A DNA stretch of 64,000 nt from SZUA-38 sp965212525 (GCA_965212525.1 CBDBVC010000030.1:62001-126000), one strand, 5' to 3'. Counted from the stretch's first letter, positions 18,117-26,892 are shown. Program-made: numbers and translations. The notes: generated by a model from the sequence alone, not told the origin.

Positions 18117-18303
18117 GTCAGATTCGTGTGTGATGCGTTATGGCACACAGACTAGCAAAGGGCATCAGGGCTGTCTTGACGATTCTTGCGGTTGTGATTG
18201 AGTGCCCACACGGGTGGCCATGGGCGACAAATGGCCATCAATCGGCTAGAATCGCGCGCCACAGCGCCGGATTTACGCTCCGGTCAGCCGAAAAGGAACG
18301 AAC

Positions 18304-19281
18304 ATGACTGAACCCACCATTGTGGCGGCGATGTATCACTTTGCCCGCCTTGAAAATCACACCGCCCTTCGCGACCCGCTGCTCGATCTCATGAAACGAC
18401 TCGACATTCGCGGCACCCTGCTGCTGGCCCATGAAGGTATCAACGGCACTGTCTCCGGCAGCCGCGAGGCCATCGACAACCTGCTGGCCTGGCTGAAACA
18501 GGACGAGCGCCTTTCAGGGCTTGAGCACAAGGAATCACCTCACGAGGGCCACCCCTTCCACCGCAGCAAGGTCAAGCTGAAGAAGGAAATTGTCACCATG
18601 GGCGTTGAGGACATCGACCCCAATCACATCGTCGGCAGCTATGTCGATCCGAAGGATTGGAACGCGCTGATCAGCGATCCAGAGGTCACCGTGATCGATA
18701 CCCGCAATGACTACGAGGTGCAGATCGGCAGCTTCGAGGGCGCCATCAATCCGCACACCGAAACCTTCCGCGAATTTCCGGACTACGCCGAAAAACACCT
18801 CGATCCCGAGAAACACAGTAAGGTGGCCATGTTCTGCACCGGTGGCATCCGCTGCGAAAAATCCACCGCCTACCTCAAGGCGCAGGGCTTTGACGAGGTG
18901 TATCACCTCAAGGGCGGCATCCTGAAGTACCTGGAAGAAGTGCCCGAGGCGGAATCGAAATGGCAGGGCGAGTGTTTCGTTTTCGACAACCGCGTGGCCG
19001 TCGATCATTCACTGGAAAAGGGCAGCTACGATCAGTGCTACGCCTGCCGCTACCCGATCACCGAGCAAGACAAGCAGAGCGAGCACTACGTGCGGGGCGT
19101 CTCCTGCCCGCACTGCATCGACCGTGATATGGATCGGGACCGTTTCGCCGAACGAGAGAAGCAGATGAAACTGGCCCGCGCCCGCGGCGAAGCCCACATC
19201 GGCGGTGACGCCATCGATGCCGCCGAACAGCACCGCGAGGAAAAACGCCAGCGCATTCGGGAACAGCAGGAACGGGAGTAA
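18304..19281 (+). CDS. trhO: tRNA uridine(34) 5-hydroxylase, rhodanese family
   Basis: 325 residues of the YceA/TrhO family, which hydroxylates U34 of certain tRNAs in an oxygen-dependent reaction, the first step towards cmo5U/mcmo5U. An N-terminal ferredoxin-like domain (GTLLLAHEGINGTVSGS) is followed by a rhodanese domain with active-site cysteine in FCTGGIRCEKSTAYL. The C-terminal tail has a cysteine cluster (YDQCYACRYP, GVSCPHCID) as in other family members, then a charged, helical end. The start at 18304 has AAAAGGAACGA upstream. Confidence 0.93.
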   Translation: MTEPTIVAAMYHFARLENHTALRDPLLDLMKRLDIRGTLLLAHEGINGTVSGSREAIDNLLAWLKQDERLSGLEHKESPHEGHPFHRSKVKLKKEIVTMGVEDIDPNHIVGSYVDPKDWNALISDPEVTVIDTRNDYEVQIGSFEGAINPHTETFREFPDYAEKHLDPEKHSKVAMFCTGGIRCEKSTAYLKAQGFDEVYHLKGGILKYLEEVPEAESKWQGECFVFDNRVAVDHSLEKGSYDQCYACRYPITEQDKQSEHYVRGVSCPHCIDRDMDRDRFAEREKQMKLARARGEAHIGGDAIDAAEQHREEKRQRIREQQERE

Positions 19282-19299
19282 AGGACTGATCTAGTCAGA

Positions 19300-19911
19300 G
19301 AAGGTTGTCACTGATTGCCTGACCCAGACTACAGATCTCTCCACTCACTTCGTTCGGTCGAGATGACATAGTACTGTCGTCCCGAGCGCTGCCGAGGGAC
19401 CTGCGTCAATGAGTGCGCATAGTCGAGTCACTCAATGCCATGGGTCAGTTATCGTTGTCGTCCCGAGCGCAGTCGAGGGACCTGTACCAGTGAGTACACA
19501 TCGTCGAGTGTCACAAAGAAATCGGAACAGTTGCTAACGTCATTCCCGCGCAGGCGGGAACAACAAAATCTGTTGTTAGCTAATCTGAATCACTGCACCA
19601 GGCACTTCCCCCTTTGCAAAGGGGGATTGAGGGGGATTTCCTGCCAGGTATCCTTACTCAAAGAAAATCCCTCCAACCTCCCTTTACCAAAGGGAGGCTA
19701 TAACCCAGTCACCGCACCAGCCACCTCCCCCTTTGCAAAGGGGGATTGAGGGGGATTTCCTGCCAGGGATCCTTACTCAAAGAAAATCCCTCCAACCTCC
19801 CCATTCGACAAGCTCAGGGCAGGCTCTTTACCAAAGGGAGGCTAGAAACCAGTCACTGCAGCAGTCAGCTCCCCATTCGACAGACTCTTTTCCAAAGGCT
19901 GGCCAGACAAC
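19300..19911. repeat. Intergenic field of dispersed repeats
   Basis: No gene is visible in these 600 bases. They hold two copies of a CGTCCCGAGCGC..GAGGGACCTG element (near 19379 and 19461), one CCCGCGCAGGCGGGAA palindrome (about 19546-19562), and a tandem duplication described separately. The same elements recur at 23.1, 24.6, 52.3, 55.4 and 57.3-58.2 kb. They resemble REP-type intergenic palindromes. Confidence 0.7.
19595..19858. repeat. Tandem duplication of a CCCCCTTTGCAAAGGGGG-headed unit
   Basis: Unit 1 (about 19595-19713) and unit 2 (about 19715-19858) share long identical stretches: the CCCCCTTTGCAAAGGGGG palindrome, GGATTGAGGGGGATTTCC, the TCCTTACTCAAAGAAAATCC stretch and a second, smaller palindrome CTTTACCAAAGGGAGGCT. 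Unit 2 differs by a block of about two dozen bases (ATTCGACAAGCTCAGGGCAG and following bases) inserted in the arm of its second palindrome. Confidence 0.75.
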
Positions 19912-21777
19912 CTACTGACACTGCGCCGCATCCACAGTCGCCAGCTTGACTATCGGCAGCGAGCCGGCCGTGAAACCCTGCAGTGTGGGTGCCCAGCTCA
20001 CCTCACCGGAACCGCAGTTCTCGAACACGAATTCCATGCTGCCCCATTCAACCACATCGACGTTATTGACGTTGAACAGCGGCGGGAACAGGCCACCCTG
20101 GGCCGTGAAGGCCGTGCCCGAAATACGATTCAGGGAGCGCACGCCGTCAAAGATCACCCAGTGACGGTTACCCTCTTCATCGAAAACATACCAGTAGGCC
20201 AGGTAGCGGTTGTCGCCCAGTTCTTCCAGGCTGAAACCGTGACCCGATTGTTCCGGGCCGCCAAACCAGGAGCCGGTGTACTGATTGAAACGCGGGCCTG
20301 GCTCGACAATGCGAACGGTGCTGTCAATGACCGCGCCGTTGATCACCTGACTCTGCCCCGAGGGCCAGTTGATTCGAATCTCCCTGACTTCGGTGGCCTG
20401 ACCCAGTCCGAACACCAGCTCCAGCGGGTTCTGATTACCACGGCCGGTACCGCCACTCAGTTCCTGGACGGTGGTGCGAATGTCGGTATCGACTTCCACT
20501 CGGGCACCGATGCCACTGGCAGCCGCACCGATGAGATTGAGCTTGAGAAAACGATTGCCGCCGGTACTGTCATTTCGGTACAGCTTGTTGGGCACATCGT
20601 CGTCGGCCGAAATGTAGATATCCTGATCGCCATCATTATCGAAATCGGCGAACGTAATACCGCGCGAATCGGCCGGCATGTCGGGCAGCAGGCTGGTCAC
20701 ATCGGCAAAGGTGCCATCACCCTGGTTGTGAAACAGCACGCCCGGTGTGCTGATATCGGCAAAGCCGTTGGTGACGTAGAAATCCATGAAACCATCATTG
20801 TCCAGATCACCGATGTTGGCACTGATGCCCCAGCCGGAGGTATCGGCCGTACCGGTGGTTTCGGTGACATTGGTAAAGGTGAGATTACCATTGTTGCGGT
20901 AGAAGGCATTATCGACAAAAGGCTCCGTGTCGCCGGGCCAGGTGGTCCAGTACAGATCGAAATCCAGATCGTTGTCGTAATCGAGCGAGATCACGCCCAT
21001 GCCCAGTCCCAGCGCGGTAATGCCCGATACGGTGGCAATGTCGTTGAAACTGCCTTCGTTGTTCAGGTACAGGTTGCTGGGCAGGTCCGAGCGATTGCCG
21101 ACAAACAGATCCGGCCAGCCGTTATTGTCGATGTCGGTGGCCACCACGCCCACGTCACGTCCATCCGGGTTGATTCCCAGTGCACCGGCCACGTCAGTAA
21201 AGCTGAGATTGCCATTGTTGCGGTACATGATGGATTCGCCCGAAGCGAGCACATAGATATCGAGCAGGCCATCCCGATTGTAATCCACCAGCGTGATGCC
21301 CCGCGCCGAACGCTCGATGGTAACGCCGGCCGATGCTGCCACGTCGGTGAACACCACCGTGCCGGCATCGGCATCAAAGCCGTCATTGCGATAGAGCTGA
21401 TCATCACCGGTATTGATGTGGCTGACAAAGAGGTCCAGATCACCGTCGTTGTCCAGATCGGCAAAGGAAACACCTATGCCGTCTCCATCGACCGTATCCG
21501 GCCCGGCCACACCGGCCGCTTCCGTGACATCGGTGAACACACCATTGCCATCATTCCGAAACAGCTTGTTGGGGCCGCGATTGGTGAGGTAGAGATCCAC
21601 ATCGCCATCATCATCATAGTCACCCCAGGCGGCCGACTGATTCAGCACACCGGGCAGCTCAAGGCCTGAGCCTTCGGTCACGTCGGTGAATATGATCTCG
21701 GCCTGTGCAGGAACCAGCACCATCGACAGACAAATAAACAGTAAAAATTGGTTTTGTATCGAGCGGCGACGCATCAT
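19912..21777 (-). CDS. Secreted FG-GAP/ASPIC-UnbV repeat protein
   Basis: 621 residues. Signal peptide NQFLLFICLSMVLVPAQAE, then at least seven FG-GAP/VCBS-type blades with D-x-D-x-D-G calcium loops (DYDDDGDVDLYLTN, DLDNDGDLDLFVSH, DYNRDGLLDIYVL, DIDNNGWPDLFVGN, DLDNDGFMDFYVTN, DFDNDGDQDIYIS), an ASPIC/UnbV domain at about 420-495 (REIRINWPSGQSQVI), and a C-terminal domain of about 115 residues (GSWFGGPEQSGHGFSLE, YWYVFDEEGNRHWVIFDG). Predicted extracellular, CRTAC1-like beta-propeller, function unknown. The C-terminal domain also appears in the giant Rhs protein and its upstream part. GGGAGGG precedes the start. Confidence 0.88.
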   Translation of the reverse strand: MMRRRSIQNQFLLFICLSMVLVPAQAEIIFTDVTEGSGLELPGVLNQSAAWGDYDDDGDVDLYLTNRGPNKLFRNDGNGVFTDVTEAAGVAGPDTVDGDGIGVSFADLDNDGDLDLFVSHINTGDDQLYRNDGFDADAGTVVFTDVAASAGVTIERSARGITLVDYNRDGLLDIYVLASGESIMYRNNGNLSFTDVAGALGINPDGRDVGVVATDIDNNGWPDLFVGNRSDLPSNLYLNNEGSFNDIATVSGITALGLGMGVISLDYDNDLDFDLYWTTWPGDTEPFVDNAFYRNNGNLTFTNVTETTGTADTSGWGISANIGDLDNDGFMDFYVTNGFADISTPGVLFHNQGDGTFADVTSLLPDMPADSRGITFADFDNDGDQDIYISADDDVPNKLYRNDSTGGNRFLKLNLIGAAASGIGARVEVDTDIRTTVQELSGGTGRGNQNPLELVFGLGQATEVREIRINWPSGQSQVINGAVIDSTVRIVEPGPRFNQYTGSWFGGPEQSGHGFSLEELGDNRYLAYWYVFDEEGNRHWVIFDGVRSLNRISGTAFTAQGGLFPPLFNVNNVDVVEWGSMEFVFENCGSGEVSWAPTLQGFTAGSLPIVKLATVDAAQCQ

Positions 21778-21891
21778 GACAGATGCCCTCCCATCTGTTG
21801 ATCAATGATCACCATGCTAGATCAGTGAAGGATAAGATTCCGTTAAGAAAAACTGTTGAGAATGTGCAGAACTGTAACAGGATGTTGCAGT

Positions 21892-21918
21892 AAAAAGGCC
21901 GCACCCGAAAGTGCGGCC
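21892..21918 (-). terminator. Intrinsic terminator of the beta-helix gene
   Basis: On the minus strand GGCCGCAC-TTTCGG-GTGCGGCC forms an eight-pair stem followed by TTTTT (21892-21896). It lies about 58 bases beyond the stop of the beta-helix gene. Confidence 0.8.
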
Positions 21919-21931
21919 GCCCCGCTTACAC

Positions 21932-21952
21932 GTGCCCCCCGTTAAGGGGCAC
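21932..21952. other. Hairpin upstream of the terminator
   Basis: GTGCCCC and GGGGCAC form a perfect seven-pair stem around CCGTTAA, directly after the beta-helix gene and before the terminator. No T-run follows. It may block 3' exonucleases or be a repeat remnant. Confidence 0.45.
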
Positions 21953-21975
21953 CCCTGGAATAAGTCAGGCAACGA

Positions 21976-22908
21976 TCAGGGACAAGCCACCCCATCGCAT
22001 CGATTGCCGCTGAACTGGCTCATCGTACCCAGATCGGTAATGTGGTAGCTGCCGTGCGATGCAAACCAGTTGTTATCGACCAAGGTCTTGATATTGCCGG
22101 CATCGCCGATCAGCAGGCCGCCATCACCGCCACGTATGGCGTTCTTGTAAAACTGATTCTTGACGTTGTTGAGCGTGGTGCCAAAGGTGGAGAGGTATAC
22201 TCCGCTGCGGTTGTCATAGATCTTGTTCCAGAAAATCTCGTTGTAACTGCTGTCGGCACCGCCACCGGCTGTGGTGGCAATGGTGATGCCGTTCATGTTC
22301 TCGATTACCCGGTTGTAGCTGAAACTGTTTCGGCTGCCGCTGGTGATGGCAAAACCGGTCTGGTTGTGAATCAGATAGTTGCCGGTCACCTCGTTGCGCG
22401 AAGCGTTGTACAGCCAGATCGCTTCGGAAATGACACCCGCGATATAGTTGTCCGAAATCGTGTTGTCCTGCGATAGCGCACCCTGCAGGATAATGCCATT
22501 GATACCGCTCACCACCTCGTTGCTCTTGAACTTTGCATTGGCCACATCGATGGCATAGATGCCGCTTTGGTTATCCTGCATCAGCACGCCCGAGACCACA
22601 TGACCATCACCTACGTTGAAGGCCACACCGGTGGCAAATTCCCTGATCGTGCCCGGGCCGATCACCCGTACATTGTTGAATCCCGTGGGCACACCAATGC
22701 CGCTGGAATTGCCAATGCCGTCAATCGTGTGACCGTTCAGTCGAACCGTCACGCCACTGGCTGCCACCAACAGGCCAGTGTCCGGGCAATTGATCAGGTC
22801 CGTCGTCAGTGTGACTGACGACACCACCACATCACCACAACTCTGCGCTTTCACATCTGAAAATGTAATCGCAGCTATCATGGCCAACGCACATACAAAT
22901 CGTTTCAT
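21976..22908 (-). CDS. Secreted right-handed parallel beta-helix protein
   Basis: 310 residues from the ATG at 22908, which has AAGGAGA in front. Signal peptide KRFVCALAMIAAITFSDVKAQ. The body is made of short repeats with regularly placed asparagines and valines/isoleucines (VTGNYLIHNQTGFAI, NSFSYNRVIENMNGITI, NEIFWNKIYDNRSGVYL), the pattern of NosD/PbH1-type carbohydrate-associated beta-helices. The N-terminal LINCPDTGLLVAASGVTVRLNG motif is common in such proteins. A C-terminal pair of cysteines may form a disulphide. No catalytic residues can be assigned. Confidence 0.83.
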   Translation of the reverse strand: MKRFVCALAMIAAITFSDVKAQSCGDVVVSSVTLTTDLINCPDTGLLVAASGVTVRLNGHTIDGIGNSSGIGVPTGFNNVRVIGPGTIREFATGVAFNVGDGHVVSGVLMQDNQSGIYAIDVANAKFKSNEVVSGINGIILQGALSQDNTISDNYIAGVISEAIWLYNASRNEVTGNYLIHNQTGFAITSGSRNSFSYNRVIENMNGITIATTAGGGADSSYNEIFWNKIYDNRSGVYLSTFGTTLNNVKNQFYKNAIRGGDGGLLIGDAGNIKTLVDNNWFASHGSYHITDLGTMSQFSGNRCDGVACP

Positions 22909-23129
22909 CACGCTCTCCTTACCGTGCACGACCACCCCCCGGAGATCGAAGCCATAGCATGGCAAAGCATGGCGGTCGCAGCCATCCGAGATGGAATGAC
23001 CCGTTGTAGGAAAAAGGCGACAGGCCTTGTCTGTGGGGCAGCATTGTGTGATCTGTGTCACAGTTTTGGCGGTTTAGTGTCGTGAATTACCCGGTTCGAC
23101 AACGACTGGCAGTGATTCTGAACACACCT

Positions 23130-23287
23130 ATACAGTCATCCTGAACGAACGTGAAGGATCTTGTGCATCACGGCACGGTGACAAGATTCCTCATCGCTGC
23201 GCTCTGTCGAAATGACAACTCAGCGTGTATTCGAATTGGCCTGGTGTCATTCCCGCGCAGGCGGGAATCCATTGAAAAAAGGTATAA
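23130..23287. repeat. Dispersed repeats left of the IS481 element
   Basis: A TCCTGAACGAACGTGAAGGATC element with its distal half CTCATCGCTGCGCTCTGTCG (23138-23215), then CATTCCCGCGCAGGCGGGAA at about 23248-23267, which is the left arm of a bipartite palindrome whose right arm lies beyond the insertion sequence at 24590-24615. Confidence 0.65.
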
Positions 23288-24572
23288 ACCGGAGACATCC
23301 TTTACACATTAAACCGGACACATGGTTTACAGGGTGTAATGTGTCGGCAAGGAGGACAAGCCGATGCCCTGGAAAGAGACCTGTGCCATGACTGAAAGAC
23401 ATGCCTTTATCAAAGCCTGGCTAAGCCGGGAGTTCACCAAGACCGAATTATGTCGCCGATTCGGAATCAGTCGACCAACCGGTGACAAATGGATTTACCG
23501 CTTTTACGAGCAGGGATCAAAAGGGTTGATCGACCGGTCACGAGCACCGCAGCATTGTGCCAACAGAACCGAAGAGGCGTTGGTCAAACAGATCCTGGCC
23601 CTGAAGCATCGATATCCAACCTGGGGGCCAAAGCCCCTTCGGGACAAGTTGATCAGAGATAAACCTGACATCACCTGGCCTGCGACCAGTACAGTTGGCG
23701 AGATACTCAAACGGCACGGCCTGGTGAAGCGAAGAAGAAAACGTCATCGCATCCCCCCGCACAGCCAGCCGTTACAACATGCCATCGCACCCAATGCGGT
23801 GTGGAGTGCCGATTTCAAGGGCCATTTTGCGATGGGTAATGGCAAACGCTGCTACCCACTGACCATCACGGATAACTACAGCCGATTCCTGTTCACCTGT
23901 CAGGGTCAGTACGGCTTGAAGCTTAAGCCTGTACAGGTTTGCTATGAACAAGCCTTTCGTCGTTATGGATTGCCTGATGCGATCCGCACCGACAACGGTT
24001 ATCCCTTTGCGCAGGTCTGTCTGGGTGGCTTGTCTCCACTGAGCATCTGGTTGCTCAAACTCGGTGTGAAGCCGGAACGCATTGCGCCCGGTCATCCGGA
24101 ACAGAACCCCAGACATGAACGCATGCATCGAACCCTGAAAGCCGCAACGGCCAGTCCGCCCAAGGCGAATCTTTCAGCACAGCAACGGGCGTTCAATCGA
24201 TTCCTGGAGGAATACAATTACCAGCGTTCACATCAGGGCCTGGGCATGGGACGCAGGCCGGCTGACGTCTATACATCATCAACACGACCTTTTCCGGAAC
24301 AGCTGCCCGAGGTGGGTTATCCGGATCAATTTGAAGTCCGCAAGGTGAAATGTGGTGGTCAGATGAAATGGCATGGGCGAGCGGTCTATGTGTCACGCCA
24401 GTTGATTGGCGAGTACGTTGGCTTGAAACCGCAAGCCCACGATCGATGGCAGATCTATTTTGCCCAGATGCCCTTGGGGATATTCGACCCAAGAATCGGT
24501 AGAATCATCAGACCAAATCGAAAATAGGTGTAAACCATGTGCCCGGTTTGGAATGTAAACCATGTCTTCGGT
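23288..24572 (+). mobile_element. IS481-family insertion sequence
   Basis: About 1,285 bases bounded by imperfect inverted repeats of 44 bases, 23288-23331 and 24529-24572. Each end contains two related boxes: ACCGGAGACATCC and AAACCGGACACATGGTTTACA on the left, matched by AAACCGGGCACATGGTTTACA and ACCGAAGACATGG on the right (read inward). It carries one transposase gene. It sits inside a copy of the CCCGCGCAGGCGGG bipartite repeat. No clear target duplication is seen next to the repeats. Confidence 0.82.
23364..24527 (+). CDS. IS481-family transposase
   Basis: 387 residues. N-terminal helix-turn-helix domains (LSREFTKTELCRRFGISRPTGDKW and an HTH_29/33-type second half) are followed by an rve integrase core with the DDE triad: D in VWSADFKGHF, D in IRTDNGYPF and E in RHERMHRTLK. 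The open frame is intact and has AGGAGG upstream of the ATG at 23364, so the element may still be active. Confidence 0.92.
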   Translation: MPWKETCAMTERHAFIKAWLSREFTKTELCRRFGISRPTGDKWIYRFYEQGSKGLIDRSRAPQHCANRTEEALVKQILALKHRYPTWGPKPLRDKLIRDKPDITWPATSTVGEILKRHGLVKRRRKRHRIPPHSQPLQHAIAPNAVWSADFKGHFAMGNGKRCYPLTITDNYSRFLFTCQGQYGLKLKPVQVCYEQAFRRYGLPDAIRTDNGYPFAQVCLGGLSPLSIWLLKLGVKPERIAPGHPEQNPRHERMHRTLKAATASPPKANLSAQQRAFNRFLEEYNYQRSHQGLGMGRRPADVYTSSTRPFPEQLPEVGYPDQFEVRKVKCGGQMKWHGRAVYVSRQLIGEYVGLKPQAHDRWQIYFAQMPLGIFDPRIGRIIRPNRK

Positions 24573-24745
24573 TGTACAAAAAAACTCAAAATGGGTTCCC
24601 GCCTGCGCGGGAACGACGAATCTGGTGTCGTCTCGAACGTAGCCGAGAGACCTGTACCATCGGCTACGCGTAGTCCAGGTCATTGAAATAACAATCGGGA
24701 ACTCCATCCCCCTTTCTCAAAGGGGGACCGAGGGGGATTTGCTCT
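24573..24745. repeat. Dispersed repeats right of the IS481 element
   Basis: Right arm of the interrupted palindrome (GGGTTCCCGCCTGCGCGGGA, about 24592-24611), a diverged copy of the CGTCCCGAGCGC..GAGGGACCTG element (24628-24655) and a CCCCCTTTCTCAAAGGGGGA..GAGGGGGATTT element (about 24708-24740). No gene is seen. Confidence 0.6.
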
Positions 24746-24836
24746 TGGAGAACACACCACATAACCCAACGACATTGGCCAACTCCACCCCACCATGCCA
24801 GAATGAAATCACAGGCTGCACTCAGGAGATCATTCC

Positions 24837-25238
24837 ATGGCAGAACTACCCAACCACGTCACCGGCAGCTGCCTGTGCCAGGCCATCGAGTACACACTCG
24901 CCATGCCCAACCTGTGGTGTGCCCACTGCCATTGCCACATGTGCCAGCGTGCCCACGGCGCCGGTTACGTCACCTGGGTGGGCTTTTGTGATAACGACAT
25001 TGAATTCACACAGGGCGAAGATCAACTCAAATGGCACGACTCCTCAAAGGGCGCACAACGAGGCTTCTGTGACGAATGCGGCAGCACCCTGTTCTTCAAA
25101 TCCGAAAACTGGGCCGGTGAACTGCACGTGACGCTGGCCAACATCAATGAACAGGAACATTTCAGGCCAGCTGCACATGCCTACTACGACAGCCATGCCG
25201 AATGGATGGCGGTGGATGATCGACTGAGGATTGTGTGA
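24837..25238 (+). CDS. GFA-domain (CENP-V/formaldehyde-activating-like) protein
   Basis: 133 residues of the glutathione-dependent formaldehyde-activating enzyme/CENP-V family, a zinc-binding beta-tent fold. The family's cysteine pattern is present: GSCLCQAIEY, CAHCHCHMCQRAHGAG and CDECGSTLFFKSENW. Most bacterial members are small proteins of unproven activity, so a formaldehyde role should not be assumed. The ATG at 24837 places the first cysteine box at the usual position. Confidence 0.87.
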   Translation: MAELPNHVTGSCLCQAIEYTLAMPNLWCAHCHCHMCQRAHGAGYVTWVGFCDNDIEFTQGEDQLKWHDSSKGAQRGFCDECGSTLFFKSENWAGELHVTLANINEQEHFRPAAHAYYDSHAEWMAVDDRLRIV

Positions 25239-25251
25239 CCGCTTATCTGAT

Positions 25252-25614
25252 CTATTCCGAAAGTACTGCAAATGAAACCTGAATCACGTCAATGTTACAG
25301 TTTCTTGGTTTGTTCAACGTGTGGGCAATTGGCGTTTCCGATTCAGCCGTGAGCACTGCATCAACCGTATCTTCAAACAGAACGCCCAACAATTCACCGT
25401 ACGATGAATCGGTCCATACCATGGCTCGATAGTAGAAGCGCACCGCCAGGACATCTCCGGATTGGTTGGAGGCCTCGAATGTCACCTCGCATGTGTCCTC
25501 ACCACAGGACCACTGCTTGTTATCAATCACGATCCCCTGCCCAAATGCGTGATAGGTCATCAGGCCAGCCAGCAATAACACGGCGACAATAAGATAAGTC
25601 CAGAAATTATTCAC
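25252..25614 (-). CDS. Membrane-anchored hypothetical protein
   Basis: 120 residues from a GTG at 25614. One N-terminal hydrophobic segment (FWTYLIVAVLLLAGLMTYHAFG) acts as anchor or signal peptide; the rest is a beta-rich domain with a cysteine pair (WSCGEDTCEVTFEA) and one more cysteine near the end. Not recognised. It is on the same strand as the broken YwqG-like gene just upstream and has similar lower GC. Confidence 0.5.
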   Translation of the reverse strand: MNNFWTYLIVAVLLLAGLMTYHAFGQGIVIDNKQWSCGEDTCEVTFEASNQSGDVLAVRFYYRAMVWTDSSYGELLGVLFEDTVDAVLTAESETPIAHTLNKPRNCNIDVIQVSFAVLSE

Positions 25615-25647
25615 GGGATCAGTTCACTTGGATCCATACTAACCCTG

Positions 25648-26331
25648 TCAGCTGACCTGCGTGATGATATAGACGTGTCTTTGCTCAGTTGTGGTGCCGA
25701 AATAGTAGCAAGTATTGCCGATTAACAATTCATAGTGCCTGAAGGCTGACCTCTCCTGATCACCGGACAGACCAATCATGATCTGAGGATCTGCATTGTC
25801 GTTGATCCTGAATTCCAGATATGGTGCAAGCTGGAACACAAATTCGAGTGCATCATTCTCGCCATACACGCCAGGTGATTCATCTTCCAGAACCCATGTT
25901 GGGTCATACAGCAAACCGAAAACATCAGCAGATATATTTGCTGATGAGCTCAATGCCCTGAATCGGATCTTATCCTCATACGTATCACACCTCACACCCA
26001 GAGCTGTCTCAAACACTAGACAGCTGAAGTTCTTCATGTAGTCAATCAGGAATCCATCCGGAACACTGACACCCGGTAATGGGCCATTCAACATCTGAGG
26101 AATAAGTAAATCATTATCTGCACAGGACGTGCAGCTAAACTGCGCCAACGTCAGTCCTGACCAGACATGCTCCTCAGGAAATACAATCTGAAAGTAAAAC
26201 GTCTATTCACAACCACAAAGTGAACAATCAGGAATGTCGATACCGTTGGGTAATTTTGGCTTCCCCCCAATAAAACACGATTGAGTCGCTTGCGCTTCGT
26301 TTTCATTGCCAAACACGATCACGCTATCCAT
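25648..26331 (-). pseudogene. YwqG/DUF1963-like gene interrupted by an in-frame stop
   Basis: From the ATG at 26331 (AGGAATGAA upstream) 42 residues are encoded, ending GGKPKLPNGIDIPDCSLCGC-E, then TAG at 26203-26205, and the same frame continues TFYFQIVFPEEH.. to a stop at 25648. Joined, the two parts read like a single protein of the YwqG-like group: a GG-x-P-x-LP start, a C-x-x-C zinc-knuckle-like pair, a TFYFQIVFPEEH strand, a second CTSC box and a long C-terminal beta region. The stop replaces one residue without shifting frame, so it may be a point mutation, a recoded codon or a base-calling error. A short protein from the internal TTG at 26148 is possible but unlikely. Confidence 0.72.
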
Positions 26332-26510
26332 TTCATTCCTTCAATTGGCGCTACTGGATGTAGCATTTGCGTCAAGACAGTCACTGGTCACCCACTGCCA
26401 GGTCAAGTATATCTCATCGCCCTGCCTGTCCGACAAGCCGCTGAAATTACGCGAATTTAGTGCAGGGACGTAAAACCTGCATTCTTCATCTCATTAAAGG
26501 AGAAAACATC

Positions 26511-26810
26511 ATGAAGAAATTACTCGCATTGACAGCACTGGCTGTCTTGTCCGGGCCTGCAATGGCCGCCACAGGAGATGGCACGGGCTCCAAGGCCGTC
26601 AGTGATGGCACTGGATTGAACGCCAGCGAAGACGGAACAGGCAAGCCTGTTCTCTCGTTCCTGTGCAAGACCATTGGCCTGGGCTGTTCTGCCCTGGATT
26701 CCATTGATGACGGAACCGGCCTGAAATCCAGTGATACAGGCACCGGTGGAAAACCGACCACCAAAGCGGAAGATGGCACCGGCCAGAATCCCAGCGACAA
26801 GGGCAGCTAG
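26511..26810 (+). CDS. Small secreted protein with DGTG repeats
   Basis: 99 residues with a strong ribosome-binding site (AAAGGAGAAAAC) and a signal peptide (MKKLLALTALAVLSGPAMAA). The mature 79 residues consist of six spaced DGTG or TGTG motifs (GDGTGSK, SDGTGLN, EDGTGKP, DDGTGLK, DTGTGGK, EDGTGQN) around one central hydrophobic stretch with two cysteines (FLCKTIGLGCSAL). Acid-rich turns suggest metal or ligand binding in the periplasm or outside, but no family is recognised. Followed at once by a 22-base palindrome. Confidence 0.72.
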   Translation: MKKLLALTALAVLSGPAMAATGDGTGSKAVSDGTGLNASEDGTGKPVLSFLCKTIGLGCSALDSIDDGTGLKSSDTGTGGKPTTKAEDGTGQNPSDKGS

Positions 26811-26820
26811 CCCCCAACAG

Positions 26821-26842
26821 CGATCCGGGCTTGCCCGGATCG
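26821..26842. terminator. Perfect palindrome after the DGTG gene
   Basis: CGATCCGGGC-TT-GCCCGGATCG is a ten-pair stem 10 bases after the stop. It lacks a T-run, so it is a weak terminator candidate or an RNA stabiliser. Confidence 0.45.
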
Positions 26843-26892
26843 ATTCATAGTCTGAAGGAAAGGTGACAACTTACGCTATCAGTCCACCTCTG

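Noticed and set aside
19595..19858. Regular repeats resembling a CRISPR array
   Set aside because: Only two units of about 120 bases, with no constant 25-40 base repeat and unique spacer pattern, and no cas genes in the window.
20161..21669. 502-codon open frame on the plus strand
   Set aside because: It is the antisense of the ASPIC/FG-GAP gene; its composition mirrors the calcium-loop codons and it has no family match or ribosome-binding site.
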